Below, piece by piece: positions 29,323 through 37,785 of a DNA stretch of 64,000 nt; position 1 is the stretch's first letter, and each line of letters opens with the position of its first letter. Position numbers and translations under genes: made by a program. A model generated the notes under the pieces. It was given only the letters and a program-made list of their open reading frames with translations, was not told the DNA's origin and ran no database searches. This DNA comes from Sphingomonas sp. 3P27F8 (lineage in GTDB: Bacteria > Pseudomonadota > Alphaproteobacteria > Sphingomonadales > Sphingomonadaceae), in assembly GCF_005502745.1 (NCBI RefSeq), contig NZ_SCNL01000005.1:62001-126000 (forward strand), given 5' to 3'.

Positions 29323-30417
29323 TCAGGCGGCGCGTGCATCCCAACCCTGCAACGTTGCAGCCTCCGTGCGCACGATCTCCGGACCACCAAGGACTTGCCG
29401 GTCGAAGCCGATCCGCTTGAACCAGTAGTGGAGACCAAGAAGGTCGGTGAAACCCATGCCGCCGTGAACCTCTGTCGCGGTGCGCGCAACGAAGCGGCCC
29501 ACTTCACCGGTATGCGACTTGGCATGGCAGGCCATCAGCAGCGCCTCTTCAGGCACCGTGTCGAACGCGTGCGCGGCATACCAGACGAGGGAACGGCACG
29601 GTTCCAGCCGCGCCGCCATCTCGGCACACATGTGCTTGACCGCCTGAAAGCTGCCGATGACCCGCCCGAACTGCTCACGCTCGCCGGCGTAGGCGACCGC
29701 CTTGGCGATCATGGCGTCCGCAGACCCCACCGTGTCGGCCGCGAGCAGCACCCGGCCCGCCGCGACCAGCATGCGGGCAGCGTCGCCAGTATCGTTGCCG
29801 AACGGCTCGGCTGCGACACCGTCCAGGCGCAGCTCGCCGACGGCGCGGGTGAGGTCGACGGTTGGTAGGGCGACAAACTCCAGCCGGTCGGCGTCGCCAG
29901 TGACCAAGTGCAACGATCCATCCTCGTCCGCAACGATGAAGGCGTCGGCGTCGGCGCTGTCGAGTACGAAAAGCGCCGTGCCGCGTAGAGTGCCATTGTC
30001 CGCCGTCATGCCGCTGCCATCACGTCGGTTGACCAACTCGGTCAGTCCGACCCCGAAACGGGCACTGCCCTCGGCGATGCGCGGAAGCCATTGCGCCTGT
30101 TGCTCCGGCGAGCCGGCGAGGCGCAGCGCAAGCGGGGCGAGGACGCTGCGCGCCACGAACGGCACCGGCGCCACCGCCGCGCCGAGCGCCTCCGCCACCA
30201 CCACGGCATCGAGCAGGCCGAGGCCAAGACCGCCGTGCTCCTCGGGCACCACGATGCCGGGCAGGCCGAGCTCGGCCAGCGCCGCCACCACCGCCGCACT
30301 GACGTTGTCGCCGCGCGCAACGACCTCGCGGACGTGATCGAGCGGAGAATGTTCGCGCAGCAGCCGATCGACCGCGTCACGCAGCATTCGCTGCTCGGGG
30401 GAAAGACCGAAATCCAT
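29323..30417 (-). CDS. Acyl-CoA dehydrogenase (smaller partner)
   Basis: A 364-residue acyl-CoA dehydrogenase family protein ('MDFGLSPEQRMLRDAVDRLL', central beta domain, C-terminal 'EVHGGMGFTDLLGLHYWFKR'). It directly follows a 406-residue paralogue with the stop and start of the two genes adjacent. Paired acyl-CoA dehydrogenases of unequal length form alpha2-beta2 heterotetramers in steroid side-chain degradation (ChsE1-ChsE2 type), where each half contributes to FAD and catalytic sites. I infer the same here. Confidence 0.9.
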   Translation of the reverse strand: MDFGLSPEQRMLRDAVDRLLREHSPLDHVREVVARGDNVSAAVVAALAELGLPGIVVPEEHGGLGLGLLDAVVVAEALGAAVAPVPFVARSVLAPLALRLAGSPEQQAQWLPRIAEGSARFGVGLTELVNRRDGSGMTADNGTLRGTALFVLDSADADAFIVADEDGSLHLVTGDADRLEFVALPTVDLTRAVGELRLDGVAAEPFGNDTGDAARMLVAAGRVLLAADTVGSADAMIAKAVAYAGEREQFGRVIGSFQAVKHMCAEMAARLEPCRSLVWYAAHAFDTVPEEALLMACHAKSHTGEVGRFVARTATEVHGGMGFTDLLGLHYWFKRIGFDRQVLGGPEIVRTEAATLQGWDARAA

Positions 30418-31638
30418 CTATGCCGCCTCCGCCTTGGGTGCGCGCGCGTGCTCCAGCTTCGGCTCGCGCGGCATGCCGAGCCCGCGCTCGGCGATGATGT
30501 TCTTCTGGATCTGCGCGGTGCCGCCGCCGATGATGAGGCCGAGCTGGAACATGTAGTTCCACTGCCAGCTTCCGCCGGCGCGCTCGCGCCGGCTGCCGCC
30601 GTACAGCAGGCCGAGCTCCCCCATGGCGTCGATCGCCAGCGCCGAGATCTGGTGAGCCAGTTCGCACGACTGGAGCTTGACGATCAGTTTGGCGAGGCCG
30701 CCGGGTTCGCCCTTCAGGGAATTGGAGAGCAGCCGCAGGCCGTTGAACTTCATCGCCGCGACTTCGGCCTGCAGCGCCACCAGCCGATCGCACAATGCCG
30801 CGTTGTCGATCCCGCGCACGCCGTCGATCCGTTCATCGTGCATCAGCTGCACGAGCGCGGCGAGGCGATTCTCCAGCGCCGCCGGGTCGCCCAGCATGCC
30901 ACGCTCGTAACCGAGCGTGGCGTTGGCCACCATCCAGCCCTGCCCGCGCTGGCCGACGATCTGGTCGACGGGCACGCGCACGTCGGTGAAGAAGGTTTCG
31001 TTGAACTCGGCGTGGCCGGTCATCGTGCGCAGCGGGCGCACCTCGATCCCGGGCGTCTTCATGGAGAAGATGAGGTAGCTGATCCCCGCATGCTTCGGCG
31101 CGTCCGCTTCCGTCCGCACGAGACAGAAGATCATGTCCGCCTGATGCGCGGTGCTGGTCCAGATCTTCTGCCCGTTGATGACGAACTCGCCGTTCTCCTC
31201 GCGCGCGCTGGTGCGCAGCGCCGCCAGATCAGAGCCCGCGCCCGGTTCGGAATACCCCTGGCACCAGACGATCTCGCCGCGCAGCGTCGGTGCGATCCAG
31301 CGGCGCTTCTGCTCCTCCGTGCCGAGCTCGAGCAGCGTCGGGACGAGCATCGAGATGCCCTGGTTCGACAGCCCGCCGGGTACGCCCGCCGCAGCGAACT
31401 CCTCGGCGATGATGCGCGACGTCAGGATGTCGGGCTCGGCACCGAAGCCGCCAAAGTCGCACGGAATGGTGCGTGCGGTGTAGCCGTGCTCGAGCAGCAG
31501 CTGCTGCCACGCGACCGCGTCCGCCCCGGCGCGCTGCGCCGCGCCGGGTGCGGCCGGCGCACGGTGGCGGTTCGCGGCGATGAACGCGCGCAGCTCGTCG
31601 CGGAACGCCTCGTATTCCGGGCCGTAACTCAGGTCCAT
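30418..31638 (-). CDS. Acyl-CoA dehydrogenase (larger partner)
   Basis: A 406-residue acyl-CoA dehydrogenase with the substrate/FAD region 'VWCQGYSEPGAGSDLAALRT', 'WTSTAHQADMIFCLVRT' and the C-terminal 'IGGGTAQIQKNIIAERGLGM'. It desaturates an acyl-CoA at alpha-beta with electrons passing to ETF. It sits directly upstream of a second acyl-CoA dehydrogenase gene with no gap and 4 bp downstream of the DUF35 gene stop, so all are in one operon. A partnership with the neighbour is likely. Confidence 0.92.
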   Translation of the reverse strand: MDLSYGPEYEAFRDELRAFIAANRHRAPAAPGAAQRAGADAVAWQQLLLEHGYTARTIPCDFGGFGAEPDILTSRIIAEEFAAAGVPGGLSNQGISMLVPTLLELGTEEQKRRWIAPTLRGEIVWCQGYSEPGAGSDLAALRTSAREENGEFVINGQKIWTSTAHQADMIFCLVRTEADAPKHAGISYLIFSMKTPGIEVRPLRTMTGHAEFNETFFTDVRVPVDQIVGQRGQGWMVANATLGYERGMLGDPAALENRLAALVQLMHDERIDGVRGIDNAALCDRLVALQAEVAAMKFNGLRLLSNSLKGEPGGLAKLIVKLQSCELAHQISALAIDAMGELGLLYGGSRRERAGGSWQWNYMFQLGLIIGGGTAQIQKNIIAERGLGMPREPKLEHARAPKAEAA

Positions 31639-31642
31639 CGAT

Positions 31643-32101
31643 TCACGCTCCTGCAGCCGGTGTGAAGACGGGCAGCCGGAACCCGTCGCCGATCGTTTCG
31701 AAGGCCAGCGCCACCGGCATGTCGAGCGCGAGCGTGGCGGGATCGGCGCCGGTCAGCCGGGTCGCCATGCGGACGCCCTCGTCCAGCTCGACCACCGCCG
31801 CGACATACGGCACGTCGGCCGCGAAGGCGGGGTGCAGCGCCTGATGCGTCACCGTCCAGGAAAACAGCCGTCCACGCCCGCTGCTCGGCTCCCAGGCGAA
31901 CGAGGGCGAGCCGCAGCGCGCGCACATGTAGCGAGGCAGGTGGCGCCACGTCCGGCACTCGCCGCACCGCTGGAAATGGAGCGTGCCGCCCTGGCAACGC
32001 TGCCAGAACTCCTGCTCCACCGGATCCTGCGGGTGCGGCAACGGCTTGGGGGGCGAGACGGCTGGCGTCCGCAGCTTGGGCGCAATGTCGTCGTCGTTCA
32101 T
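31643..32101 (-). CDS. DUF35 zinc-ribbon/OB-fold protein, partner of thiolase-like protein
   Basis: A 152-residue protein starting at ATG 32101, overlapping the thiolase stop (ATGA). It has the N-terminal rubredoxin-like zinc ribbon with two CxxC pairs ('[20 protein letters not shown]' and then 'RCGSPSF') followed by an OB fold. DUF35 proteins form obligate complexes with thiolase-like enzymes, for example the Ltp2 aldolase with the DUF35 domain of ChsH2 in steroid side-chain removal. The conserved gene order here supports such a complex. The frame was visible only in part because another long open frame overlaps it. Confidence 0.92.
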   Translation of the reverse strand: MNDDDIAPKLRTPAVSPPKPLPHPQDPVEQEFWQRCQGGTLHFQRCGECRTWRHLPRYMCARCGSPSFAWEPSSGRGRLFSWTVTHQALHPAFAADVPYVAAVVELDEGVRMATRLTGADPATLALDMPVALAFETIGDGFRLPVFTPAAGA

Positions 32102-33270
32102 GCGAACCTCCGCAGGATGGCGATGCTGCCGTCGCCGAGGTCGCCCCAGCCGGTGACGAGCCCGGTCCGTGCGCCCGGCACCTGGCGCTCCCCGCAATCG
32201 TGCCGCAGCTGCCGCACGGCCTCGACGACGTGGTTGAGCCCCCACACGTGCGCCTCGCTCAGCAGCCCGCCGTGGGTGTTGAGCGGATAGCGCCCGCCGA
32301 GCTCGATCTGCCCGTCGCGCACGAAGTCGAGCGCGCCGCCCGGCTCGCAATATCCCATCGCCTCCAGCTGGAGCAGCACGACGTAGGTGAAGCAATCGTA
32401 GACCTGGAGGAAATCCATCTCCTCGCGGCCCACGCCGGCCATCTCGAACGCCTTTGGCGCGGCATAGCTCAGCCCGATCTTGAACGGATCCGGGCGCGAG
32501 GGGATGTCGTCGGCGGGATAGGGATGTCCCTCGGCGGCGCCCGCGATGGTAACGGGGACATGCGGCATGTCGCGCGCGCGGTCGGTGCGCGAGACGACGA
32601 CCGCGCACGCGCCGTCGGTCTCGAGGCAGCAGTCGTAGAGTCGGAACGGCTCCGACACCATCCGGGCGTCGTGGTAGGTTTCCCAGTCGAGCGGCCGACC
32701 GTAGGTGAACGCCTTCGGATTGAGCTGCGCATGGCGGCGGCACGCCATCGCCACCGCGCCCATGGCTTCGGGACCGACGCCGTGGAGCTGCGAATGCCGG
32801 GTCGCCAGCCAGGCGTACATCTGCACCGGCAGGAACACGCCGAAGGGCATGTAATAGCCGCGGATGGTATTGGTCAGCGTGTTCATGTTCATCGGCCGCG
32901 TGGGCGGAGCACCCGGCTTGGGCCGCAGCGCTGAGAAGCCGTTCCACCCGAGCGTGACGAGCACGTGGTCGCACAGACCGGCCGCAATCGCGATCGCGGC
33001 ATGCTGAAGCGCGGTCGTCGGGCTCGCGCCGCCCATGTGGACGGTCGCGGCATAGCGCAGCACGTCGATGCCGAGGTTTGCCGCCAATTCCTCCGACGTG
33101 GTGTAGATGGGCGGCGGCACCATGCCGTCGATGTCGGACGGGCGGAGGCCCGCGTCCGCGATCGCGCGCCGCGACGCCTCCAGCATCATGTCGACCGCGG
33201 TGCGCTCGGTTCCCTTGACGAAGTCTGTTTCCCCGACCCCGGTGATCGCCGCCTTATCCGAGAAGGTCAT
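32098..33270 (-). CDS. Thiolase-superfamily protein, SCP2/Ltp2-like, probably a retro-aldolase
   Basis: A 390-residue lipid-transfer-type thiolase ('[20 protein letters not shown]'). At the position of the thiolase nucleophile it has '[14 protein letters not shown]' with no Cys, so classical thiolysis is unlikely. C-terminal features such as '[18 protein letters not shown]' and '[20 protein letters not shown]' match the Ltp2-type family. Those enzymes, with a DUF35 partner, cleave a beta-hydroxyacyl-CoA by retro-aldol reaction. The DUF35 gene overlaps this one. Substrate unknown. Confidence 0.88.
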   Translation of the reverse strand: MTFSDKAAITGVGETDFVKGTERTAVDMMLEASRRAIADAGLRPSDIDGMVPPPIYTTSEELAANLGIDVLRYAATVHMGGASPTTALQHAAIAIAAGLCDHVLVTLGWNGFSALRPKPGAPPTRPMNMNTLTNTIRGYYMPFGVFLPVQMYAWLATRHSQLHGVGPEAMGAVAMACRRHAQLNPKAFTYGRPLDWETYHDARMVSEPFRLYDCCLETDGACAVVVSRTDRARDMPHVPVTIAGAAEGHPYPADDIPSRPDPFKIGLSYAAPKAFEMAGVGREEMDFLQVYDCFTYVVLLQLEAMGYCEPGGALDFVRDGQIELGGRYPLNTHGGLLSEAHVWGLNHVVEAVRQLRHDCGERQVPGARTGLVTGWGDLGDGSIAILRRFA

Positions 33271-33300
33271 ATCTGTCCCTCCTGTAACCAGTCGCGACCC

Positions 33301-34437
33301 TCAGCGCAGGCCCGCCGCGCGGCCGAGCGCGCGCTCGGCATCGGCGACGAGGTCACGCATAACCTCGGCGGCGGGGCGGACGGCATGGATCAGGCCCATG
33401 CCCTGTCCCGCGAAGCCCGGGATGATGTCCTTGCGCTTCGCACGAATGCCCGACGCCATGACCGGACCGGCGATCATCGACTGGTATGGCATCGGCAACG
33501 GCTCCTTCCCCGCCGCCACCCAAGCGTCGGCCCACTTGCTGCGGATCATGCGGGCGGGTTTGCCGGTGATCGAGCGGCTCACCACGGTGTCGGCATCGCC
33601 GCTGTCGACGATCGCCTCCTTCTGGAAATCCTCGATCCCCGCCTCCTCGGTCGCGAGGAAGGCGGTGCCGACCCAGGCGCCTTCGGCGCCCAGCATGAAG
33701 GCCGCCGCCACCCCGCGCCCGTCGGAGATGCCGCCCGCGCCGAGCACCGGCACCCGGTCCCCAACGGCATCGACCACCTGCGGAATGAGCGAGATGGTGC
33801 CGATGGGCGAATTGTGTCCGCCGCCGTCGTGCCCCTGGGCCACGATCACGTCGATGCCCGACTCCACCACCTGCAGCGCGTGCTTCACCTTGCCGACCAC
33901 CGCCATGACGACCGTGCCGTTGGCGTGGAGCCGATCCATCCACGGCCCCGGATTGCCGAGCCCCGCGGCGTAGACGGGTACCTTCTCCTCGACGACGACC
34001 TCCATCTGGGCCTCGAAGAACTCCTTGGAGAACAGCGCCGCGCCACCGTTGGCCGGGCCCTCCGTCGCATCGCGGCCGGCATCACGCGCGACGATCTCCA
34101 GCCCCTCACGCTCCATGAAGTCGCGCGTGAACGCCTGATAGTCGGCAAGCACCGCGCGCGGGTCCGCCGGGGCCGCCCCGGTCTGCGGCGCCGAGCCGCG
34201 CCGCACCGAGGCGGGCAGGAGCGTGTCGACGCCGAAGGGCCTGTCGGTCAGCGCGCGCGTCTCGCGGATCCACGCGCGGAGCTGCTCGGGCGGGCAGGCT
34301 GCCGCGCCGAGCACGCCTAGCCCGCCCGCGTTGGACACCGCCGCCGCCAGTCGCGGGACGCTGGCCCCGCCCATTCCGGCGAGGACGATCGGATAGTCGA
34401 TGCCGAGCATCCCGCAGATTCGGCTGTTCAGGGCCAT
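33301..34437 (-). CDS. Nitronate monooxygenase / 2-nitropropane dioxygenase-like flavoprotein
   Basis: A 378-residue TIM-barrel FMN protein of the NMO family: 'IDYPIVLAGMGGASVPRLAA', 'VAQGHDGGGHNSPIGT' and 'VLGAGGISDGRGVAAAFMLG'. I start at ATG 34437, preceded by GGGAGAG; the frame opens 18 bp earlier. In catabolic clusters members of this family often act as enoyl-CoA reductases or ene-type flavoenzymes rather than on nitronates, so the true reaction is open. It is the first gene after the GntR regulator in the operon. Confidence 0.88.
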   Translation of the reverse strand: MALNSRICGMLGIDYPIVLAGMGGASVPRLAAAVSNAGGLGVLGAAACPPEQLRAWIRETRALTDRPFGVDTLLPASVRRGSAPQTGAAPADPRAVLADYQAFTRDFMEREGLEIVARDAGRDATEGPANGGAALFSKEFFEAQMEVVVEEKVPVYAAGLGNPGPWMDRLHANGTVVMAVVGKVKHALQVVESGIDVIVAQGHDGGGHNSPIGTISLIPQVVDAVGDRVPVLGAGGISDGRGVAAAFMLGAEGAWVGTAFLATEEAGIEDFQKEAIVDSGDADTVVSRSITGKPARMIRSKWADAWVAAGKEPLPMPYQSMIAGPVMASGIRAKRKDIIPGFAGQGMGLIHAVRPAAEVMRDLVADAERALGRAAGLR

Positions 34438-34483
34438 TGTCCGTCTCTCCCACATCGTTCTCGTTGCTGATTTACCGTGGCGG

Positions 34484-35248
34484 CTACGCCTCGAACGCCT
34501 GGTTCCAGCGCACCTTCTGATCCATCAGGTCAGGGCTGCGCCGCCCGAGATATTCCGCCGATCCCTCGACGAGCCGCTCCATCTCGCGCCGCGCTGTGAC
34601 CGGGTCGCGCAGCCGCACCGCATGGACGACGCGCGCGAGGCGACGAACCTGGTTCTCGCGCTCGTGCTCGGAATAGCCGAGCTGGCGCGAAAGGTCGCGG
34701 GTCAGCAGGTGCAGCGCGGACGTGAGCAGCCCGAACAGCGGATTGCCGCTCGCCCATGCCAGAAGGTCGTGGAAGCGCCGGTTGGTTTCCTCGAACAGCG
34801 TCGATCCCACCTGCTGCTCGAGCTCGGCGAAGCAGCTTGCCAGCGCCATCAGATCCGCCGCCGTTGCGCGCCGGGCGGCGTGGGAGGCCGCCTGCGGGGC
34901 GAGCGCCTCGCGCAGCTCGATCAGCGCGCGCAGGTCGGTGCCGACGAAGTGCAGTACGAGCGCAAGCGAACTCGTGAAATCGCCGACCTGCGGCCGCGCG
35001 ACCACCGGCCCGCCGCCGCGACCGGGCTGCAGATGGAGCACGCCCTGCAGTTCCAGAAAACGCAGCGCCTCGCGCAATGTGGCGCGGGCGACTTCGTACC
35101 GCGCGAGCATGTCGTGCTCCGGAGGTAGCCGGTCGCCGATCTGGCGCGCGTCCGCCTCGATGTCGAGCACGATCGCCTGCGCGACGCGAAGCGCGCGCTT
35201 GCCCCGTACGAACGAGGGCGCGTCACCCTGCTTAGCCACGTCCAACAT
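34484..35248 (-). CDS. GntR-family (FadR/FCD) transcriptional regulator
   Basis: A 254-residue regulator with an N-terminal winged helix ('ARYEVARATLREALRFLELQ', 'GVLHLQPGRGGGPVV') and a C-terminal FCD domain ('TNRRFHDLLAWASGNPLF'). FCD regulators bind acyl-CoA or carboxylate ligands. The usual leading motif is slightly altered ('GDRLPPEHDMLARY'). The start is ATG 35248 (a TTG precedes it). It lies between the minus-strand catabolic genes and the plus-strand enoyl-CoA hydratase, the right place to control both. Confidence 0.9.
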   Translation of the reverse strand: MLDVAKQGDAPSFVRGKRALRVAQAIVLDIEADARQIGDRLPPEHDMLARYEVARATLREALRFLELQGVLHLQPGRGGGPVVARPQVGDFTSSLALVLHFVGTDLRALIELREALAPQAASHAARRATAADLMALASCFAELEQQVGSTLFEETNRRFHDLLAWASGNPLFGLLTSALHLLTRDLSRQLGYSEHERENQVRRLARVVHAVRLRDPVTARREMERLVEGSAEYLGRRSPDLMDQKVRWNQAFEA

Positions 35249-35320
35249 CAAGAACCCTTATCATGGTTTTATGCTGATCCACTGTTTTATCTTTGTCCAG
35301 TAATAAATTTCGGCCGTCGG

Positions 35321-35350
35321 CGGCTTGCAAGGCTACTCAAAGGGTATAAT
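35321..35350 (+). promoter_or_regulatory. Putative promoter of the enoyl-CoA hydratase operon
   Basis: A perfect TATAAT (35345-35350) lies 24 bp before the hydratase start, with a CTTGCA element at 35324-35329 upstream at shorter than ideal spacing. The 120-bp divergent gap is markedly AT-rich compared with the surroundings, as expected for control sequence. A strong ribosome site (GGGAGGGG) follows. Confidence 0.45.
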
Positions 35351-35373
35351 ATTAAAGGGTGGGAGGGGACTGA

Positions 35374-36183
35374 ATGACCGACAGCGCAGCCTGGATGAAG
35401 ACCGATGGACATGTCGCGATCGTCCATCTGAACCGCCCCGCGGCGCGCAACGCGCTTGATCCGCGGATGCTGGTGGAGCTGGCCGATTGCTGGATAAGGG
35501 TGCGCGATGACGCGGACATCCGCGTCGCGGTGGTGACCGGCACCGGCGGCGCCTTCTGCTCGGGTGCCGACCTCGGCCGTCTCATTCCGCTCGTCAGCGG
35601 CGGGCGACCGCCGGAGGACGAGTGGGATCGCCGCGTGCTCGCCGACCGCGATATTCTCGGCACCGCGCTGCTGCGCACATTTGACGTCGTCAAGCCGGTG
35701 ATCGCTGCCATCAACGGGCACGCGATCGCGGGCGGCATGGAACTGGTCCAGGGTACGGATCTCAGGATCGCATCGAGCGCCGCGCGCTTCGGCGTGCAGG
35801 AGGTCAAATGGGCGATCTTCCCGGGCGGGGGATCGACGGTGCGGCTGCCGCGCCAGCTTCCCTTTGCGCGGGCGATGGAATTGCTGCTCACCGGCGATCT
35901 GATCGATGCCGGAACCGCGCTCGACTATGGCTTCCTCAACGGCGTCGTTGCGCCGGAGGAGGTGCTGCCTGCGGCGCTCGACCTAGCGCGACGGATCGCC
36001 GCCAACGGCCCGATCGCGGTGCAGGCGATCCGCGCGTCGGCGCGCGCCTGTCTCGGGCGGCCGGAAAGCGAAGCCATGGAAATGGAGTCGCGCTTCGCCG
36101 CCCCGGTGTTTCGCACCGAAGATGCACGTGAAGGTCCGCGCGCCTTCATGGAAAAGCGCGCGCCCGTGTTCAGGGGGCGGTAA
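35374..36183 (+). CDS. Enoyl-CoA hydratase/isomerase (crotonase family)
   Basis: A 269-residue crotonase. Oxyanion-hole segments are 'RNALDPRMLVEL' with 'GAFCSGADLG' and 'AAINGHAIAGGMELVQGTDL'; the second catalytic region reads 'GVQEVKWAIFPGGGSTVRLP'. It hydrates or isomerises an enoyl-CoA formed by the dehydrogenases encoded on the other strand. Divergently transcribed from the GntR regulator, and first of three genes with the thioesterase and NUDIX genes. Exact reaction undetermined. Confidence 0.92.
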   Translation: MTDSAAWMKTDGHVAIVHLNRPAARNALDPRMLVELADCWIRVRDDADIRVAVVTGTGGAFCSGADLGRLIPLVSGGRPPEDEWDRRVLADRDILGTALLRTFDVVKPVIAAINGHAIAGGMELVQGTDLRIASSAARFGVQEVKWAIFPGGGSTVRLPRQLPFARAMELLLTGDLIDAGTALDYGFLNGVVAPEEVLPAALDLARRIAANGPIAVQAIRASARACLGRPESEAMEMESRFAAPVFRTEDAREGPRAFMEKRAPVFRGR

Positions 36184-36184
36184 G

Positions 36185-36634
36185 ATGGTCGGCGAAACTC
36201 CCTCGGCAAACCCGGACGGCCTGGCGGGAGCCGCATTGCAAGGCGCGCTTTCGATTGCGCCGTTCCATGCTTGGCTGGGGCTTCGCGTCGAGGACGTCGC
36301 TGACGGGGTCCTTCACCTCAGCATGCCCTGGCGCGACGAGATCGTATCAAATCCGCGGATCCCGTCCGTGCATGGCGGCGTGCTCGCCAGCCTGATCGAT
36401 CTTGCCGGCATGTACGTCCTGCTGACGAGGACGCGCGCGGTCAGCGCCACCGCGTCGCTCCACGTCGATTATCACCGCCCGGCAAGCGGCGGCCCGCTTC
36501 ACGTCCGCGCGCGCGTCGTGAAGATAGGACGGACGCTGTCGGTCGCGGACAGCGAGGTGCGCTCGCCCGACGACGTGCTGCTCGCCAGCGGTCGCGGTTC
36601 GTACCTTATGCGGGACGGCGGCATCGCGGCGTGA
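36185..36634 (+). CDS. PaaI-family thioesterase
   Basis: A 149-residue hotdog thioesterase with the conserved 'PSVHGGVLASLIDLAGMYVL' helix and 'SLHVDYHRPASGGPLHVRAR'. ATG 36185 follows the hydratase stop directly. It probably releases CoA from stalled or toxic acyl-CoA intermediates of the adjacent pathway. An upstream extension of the frame lies inside the hydratase gene and lacks similarity. Confidence 0.9.
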   Translation: MVGETPSANPDGLAGAALQGALSIAPFHAWLGLRVEDVADGVLHLSMPWRDEIVSNPRIPSVHGGVLASLIDLAGMYVLLTRTRAVSATASLHVDYHRPASGGPLHVRARVVKIGRTLSVADSEVRSPDDVLLASGRGSYLMRDGGIAA

Positions 36635-36657
36635 CCGTGCAGAGAATAGGAGAGATC

Positions 36658-37464
36658 ATGAGCGGCGAAACTTCGACGGCAGACGCCAGACGCACTCCGG
36701 CCGAGCCGCGACCGGCCGGCACCATCCTGCTGCTGCGGGATGTGCCCGAATATCAGGTGCTCATGGTGCGACGACACCACCAGATCGATTTCGCGTCGGG
36801 GGCGCTGGTGTTCCCGGGTGGCAAGATGCACCCCGGTGACGACGATCCGCGCTGGCGCGATCACGTGACCGGGTGGGACGAGATCGACGCGACACAGCGC
36901 GCGCTGCGCATAGGCGCCATCCGCGAGGCGTTCGAGGAAGCGGGGATCCTACTGGGCACCTACCCCGACGGCCGCGGCTTCTCCAGCGTCTGCGACGCCG
37001 AGGCACGCCGGAATGTCGATTCCGGGGAACTCGCCTTTCTCGATGTCGTCGCCGGGTTGGGGGTTAAGCTCTCGCTGACCGCTCTGACCGTGTTCGCCCG
37101 CTGGATCACTCCGGAGATGATGCCGAAGCGGTTCGACACCTGGTTCTACGCCGCCCACGCTCCTGCCGACCAAGTCGCAATCTGCGACGGACATGAAACG
37201 GTCGACGCCGAGTGGATCGCGCCAGAGTCGGTTCTGGACCTCGCCCGAAGCGGTGCCCGAACAGTGATCTTCCCCACCTTGATGAACGTGAAGCTGCTGG
37301 CCGAGGCCGATAGCGCGGCGGGCTGCCTCGCCCGAGCGGATGCACGTCCGTTGGTCACCGTGCTCCCGCAGGTCGAGACACGCGACGGAGAGCGCGTTCT
37401 GACCATCCCTCCCGACGCTGGCTATGGTGAAGTCTTCCAGAGTTTGACCGAGCTCAAGGCCTGA
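36658..37464 (+). CDS. NUDIX hydrolase, NUDT7/NUDT19-like (possible CoA diphosphatase)
   Basis: A 268-residue NUDIX protein. The box is split by an insertion: 'ALVFPGGKMHPGDDD' begins it and 'AIREAFEEAGILLG' supplies the REx2EExG half, as in NUDT19-like CoA-ester diphosphatases. ATG 36658 has GGAGAG just upstream; a GTG 27 bp earlier is an alternative. Position at the end of an acyl-CoA catabolic operon fits a role in CoA or acyl-CoA turnover. A terminator hairpin follows. Confidence 0.87.
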   Translation: MSGETSTADARRTPAEPRPAGTILLLRDVPEYQVLMVRRHHQIDFASGALVFPGGKMHPGDDDPRWRDHVTGWDEIDATQRALRIGAIREAFEEAGILLGTYPDGRGFSSVCDAEARRNVDSGELAFLDVVAGLGVKLSLTALTVFARWITPEMMPKRFDTWFYAAHAPADQVAICDGHETVDAEWIAPESVLDLARSGARTVIFPTLMNVKLLAEADSAAGCLARADARPLVTVLPQVETRDGERVLTIPPDAGYGEVFQSLTELKA

Positions 37465-37493
37465 TTATTCAGGTTTCGGCGATCGCAGACTCC

Positions 37494-37529
37494 CCCCTGC
37501 CGCTCTGGTGAAACGGAGGGGCCTTTTTT
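37494..37529 (+). terminator. Rho-independent terminator after the NUDIX gene
   Basis: Stem CCCCT(G)CCG / CGGAGGGG with an 11-nt loop followed by CCTTTTTT, 30 bp after the NUDIX stop codon. Confidence 0.8.
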
Positions 37530-37606
37530 GGAGGTTGTGGTTCTAAGCCTCGAAGTAGCTGAGCCGACGTTTCGCAGCGCCGATCGGCTCCCAGCCTGAT
37601 CAAAGT

Positions 37607-37638
37607 CAGGATTGACACGTGCCGATCGTCAAATCCTG
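37607..37638. promoter_or_regulatory. Long inverted repeat upstream of the efflux operon, candidate MarR operator
   Basis: CAGGATTGAC and GTCAAATCCTG are near-perfect inverted arms separated by 11 bp. The repeat lies about 150 bp upstream of the HlyD-type gene in a 320-bp gap that otherwise holds only the terminator at 37494. The left arm includes TTGACA, so a promoter may be overlapped. A MarR regulator at the end of the operon is the natural candidate binder. Confidence 0.5.
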
Positions 37639-37785
37639 GTTCGCGGCATGAGACATTTAACGTGGGTTGGGCCGGCGTGAGATCAGCTTCCGGAACCGGC
37701 TCACGTGTCAGATCGAAATGTGTGTGGCATTACCCTCCCGCTACGACTATGCCACGGATCGGTTTACATATGATGGGACCTCAGT

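Noticed and set aside
30091..31665. A 524-codon plus-strand open frame over the acyl-CoA dehydrogenases
   Set aside because: Antisense shadow of two well-supported genes; product is His/Arg/Ala-rich with no recognisable motif.
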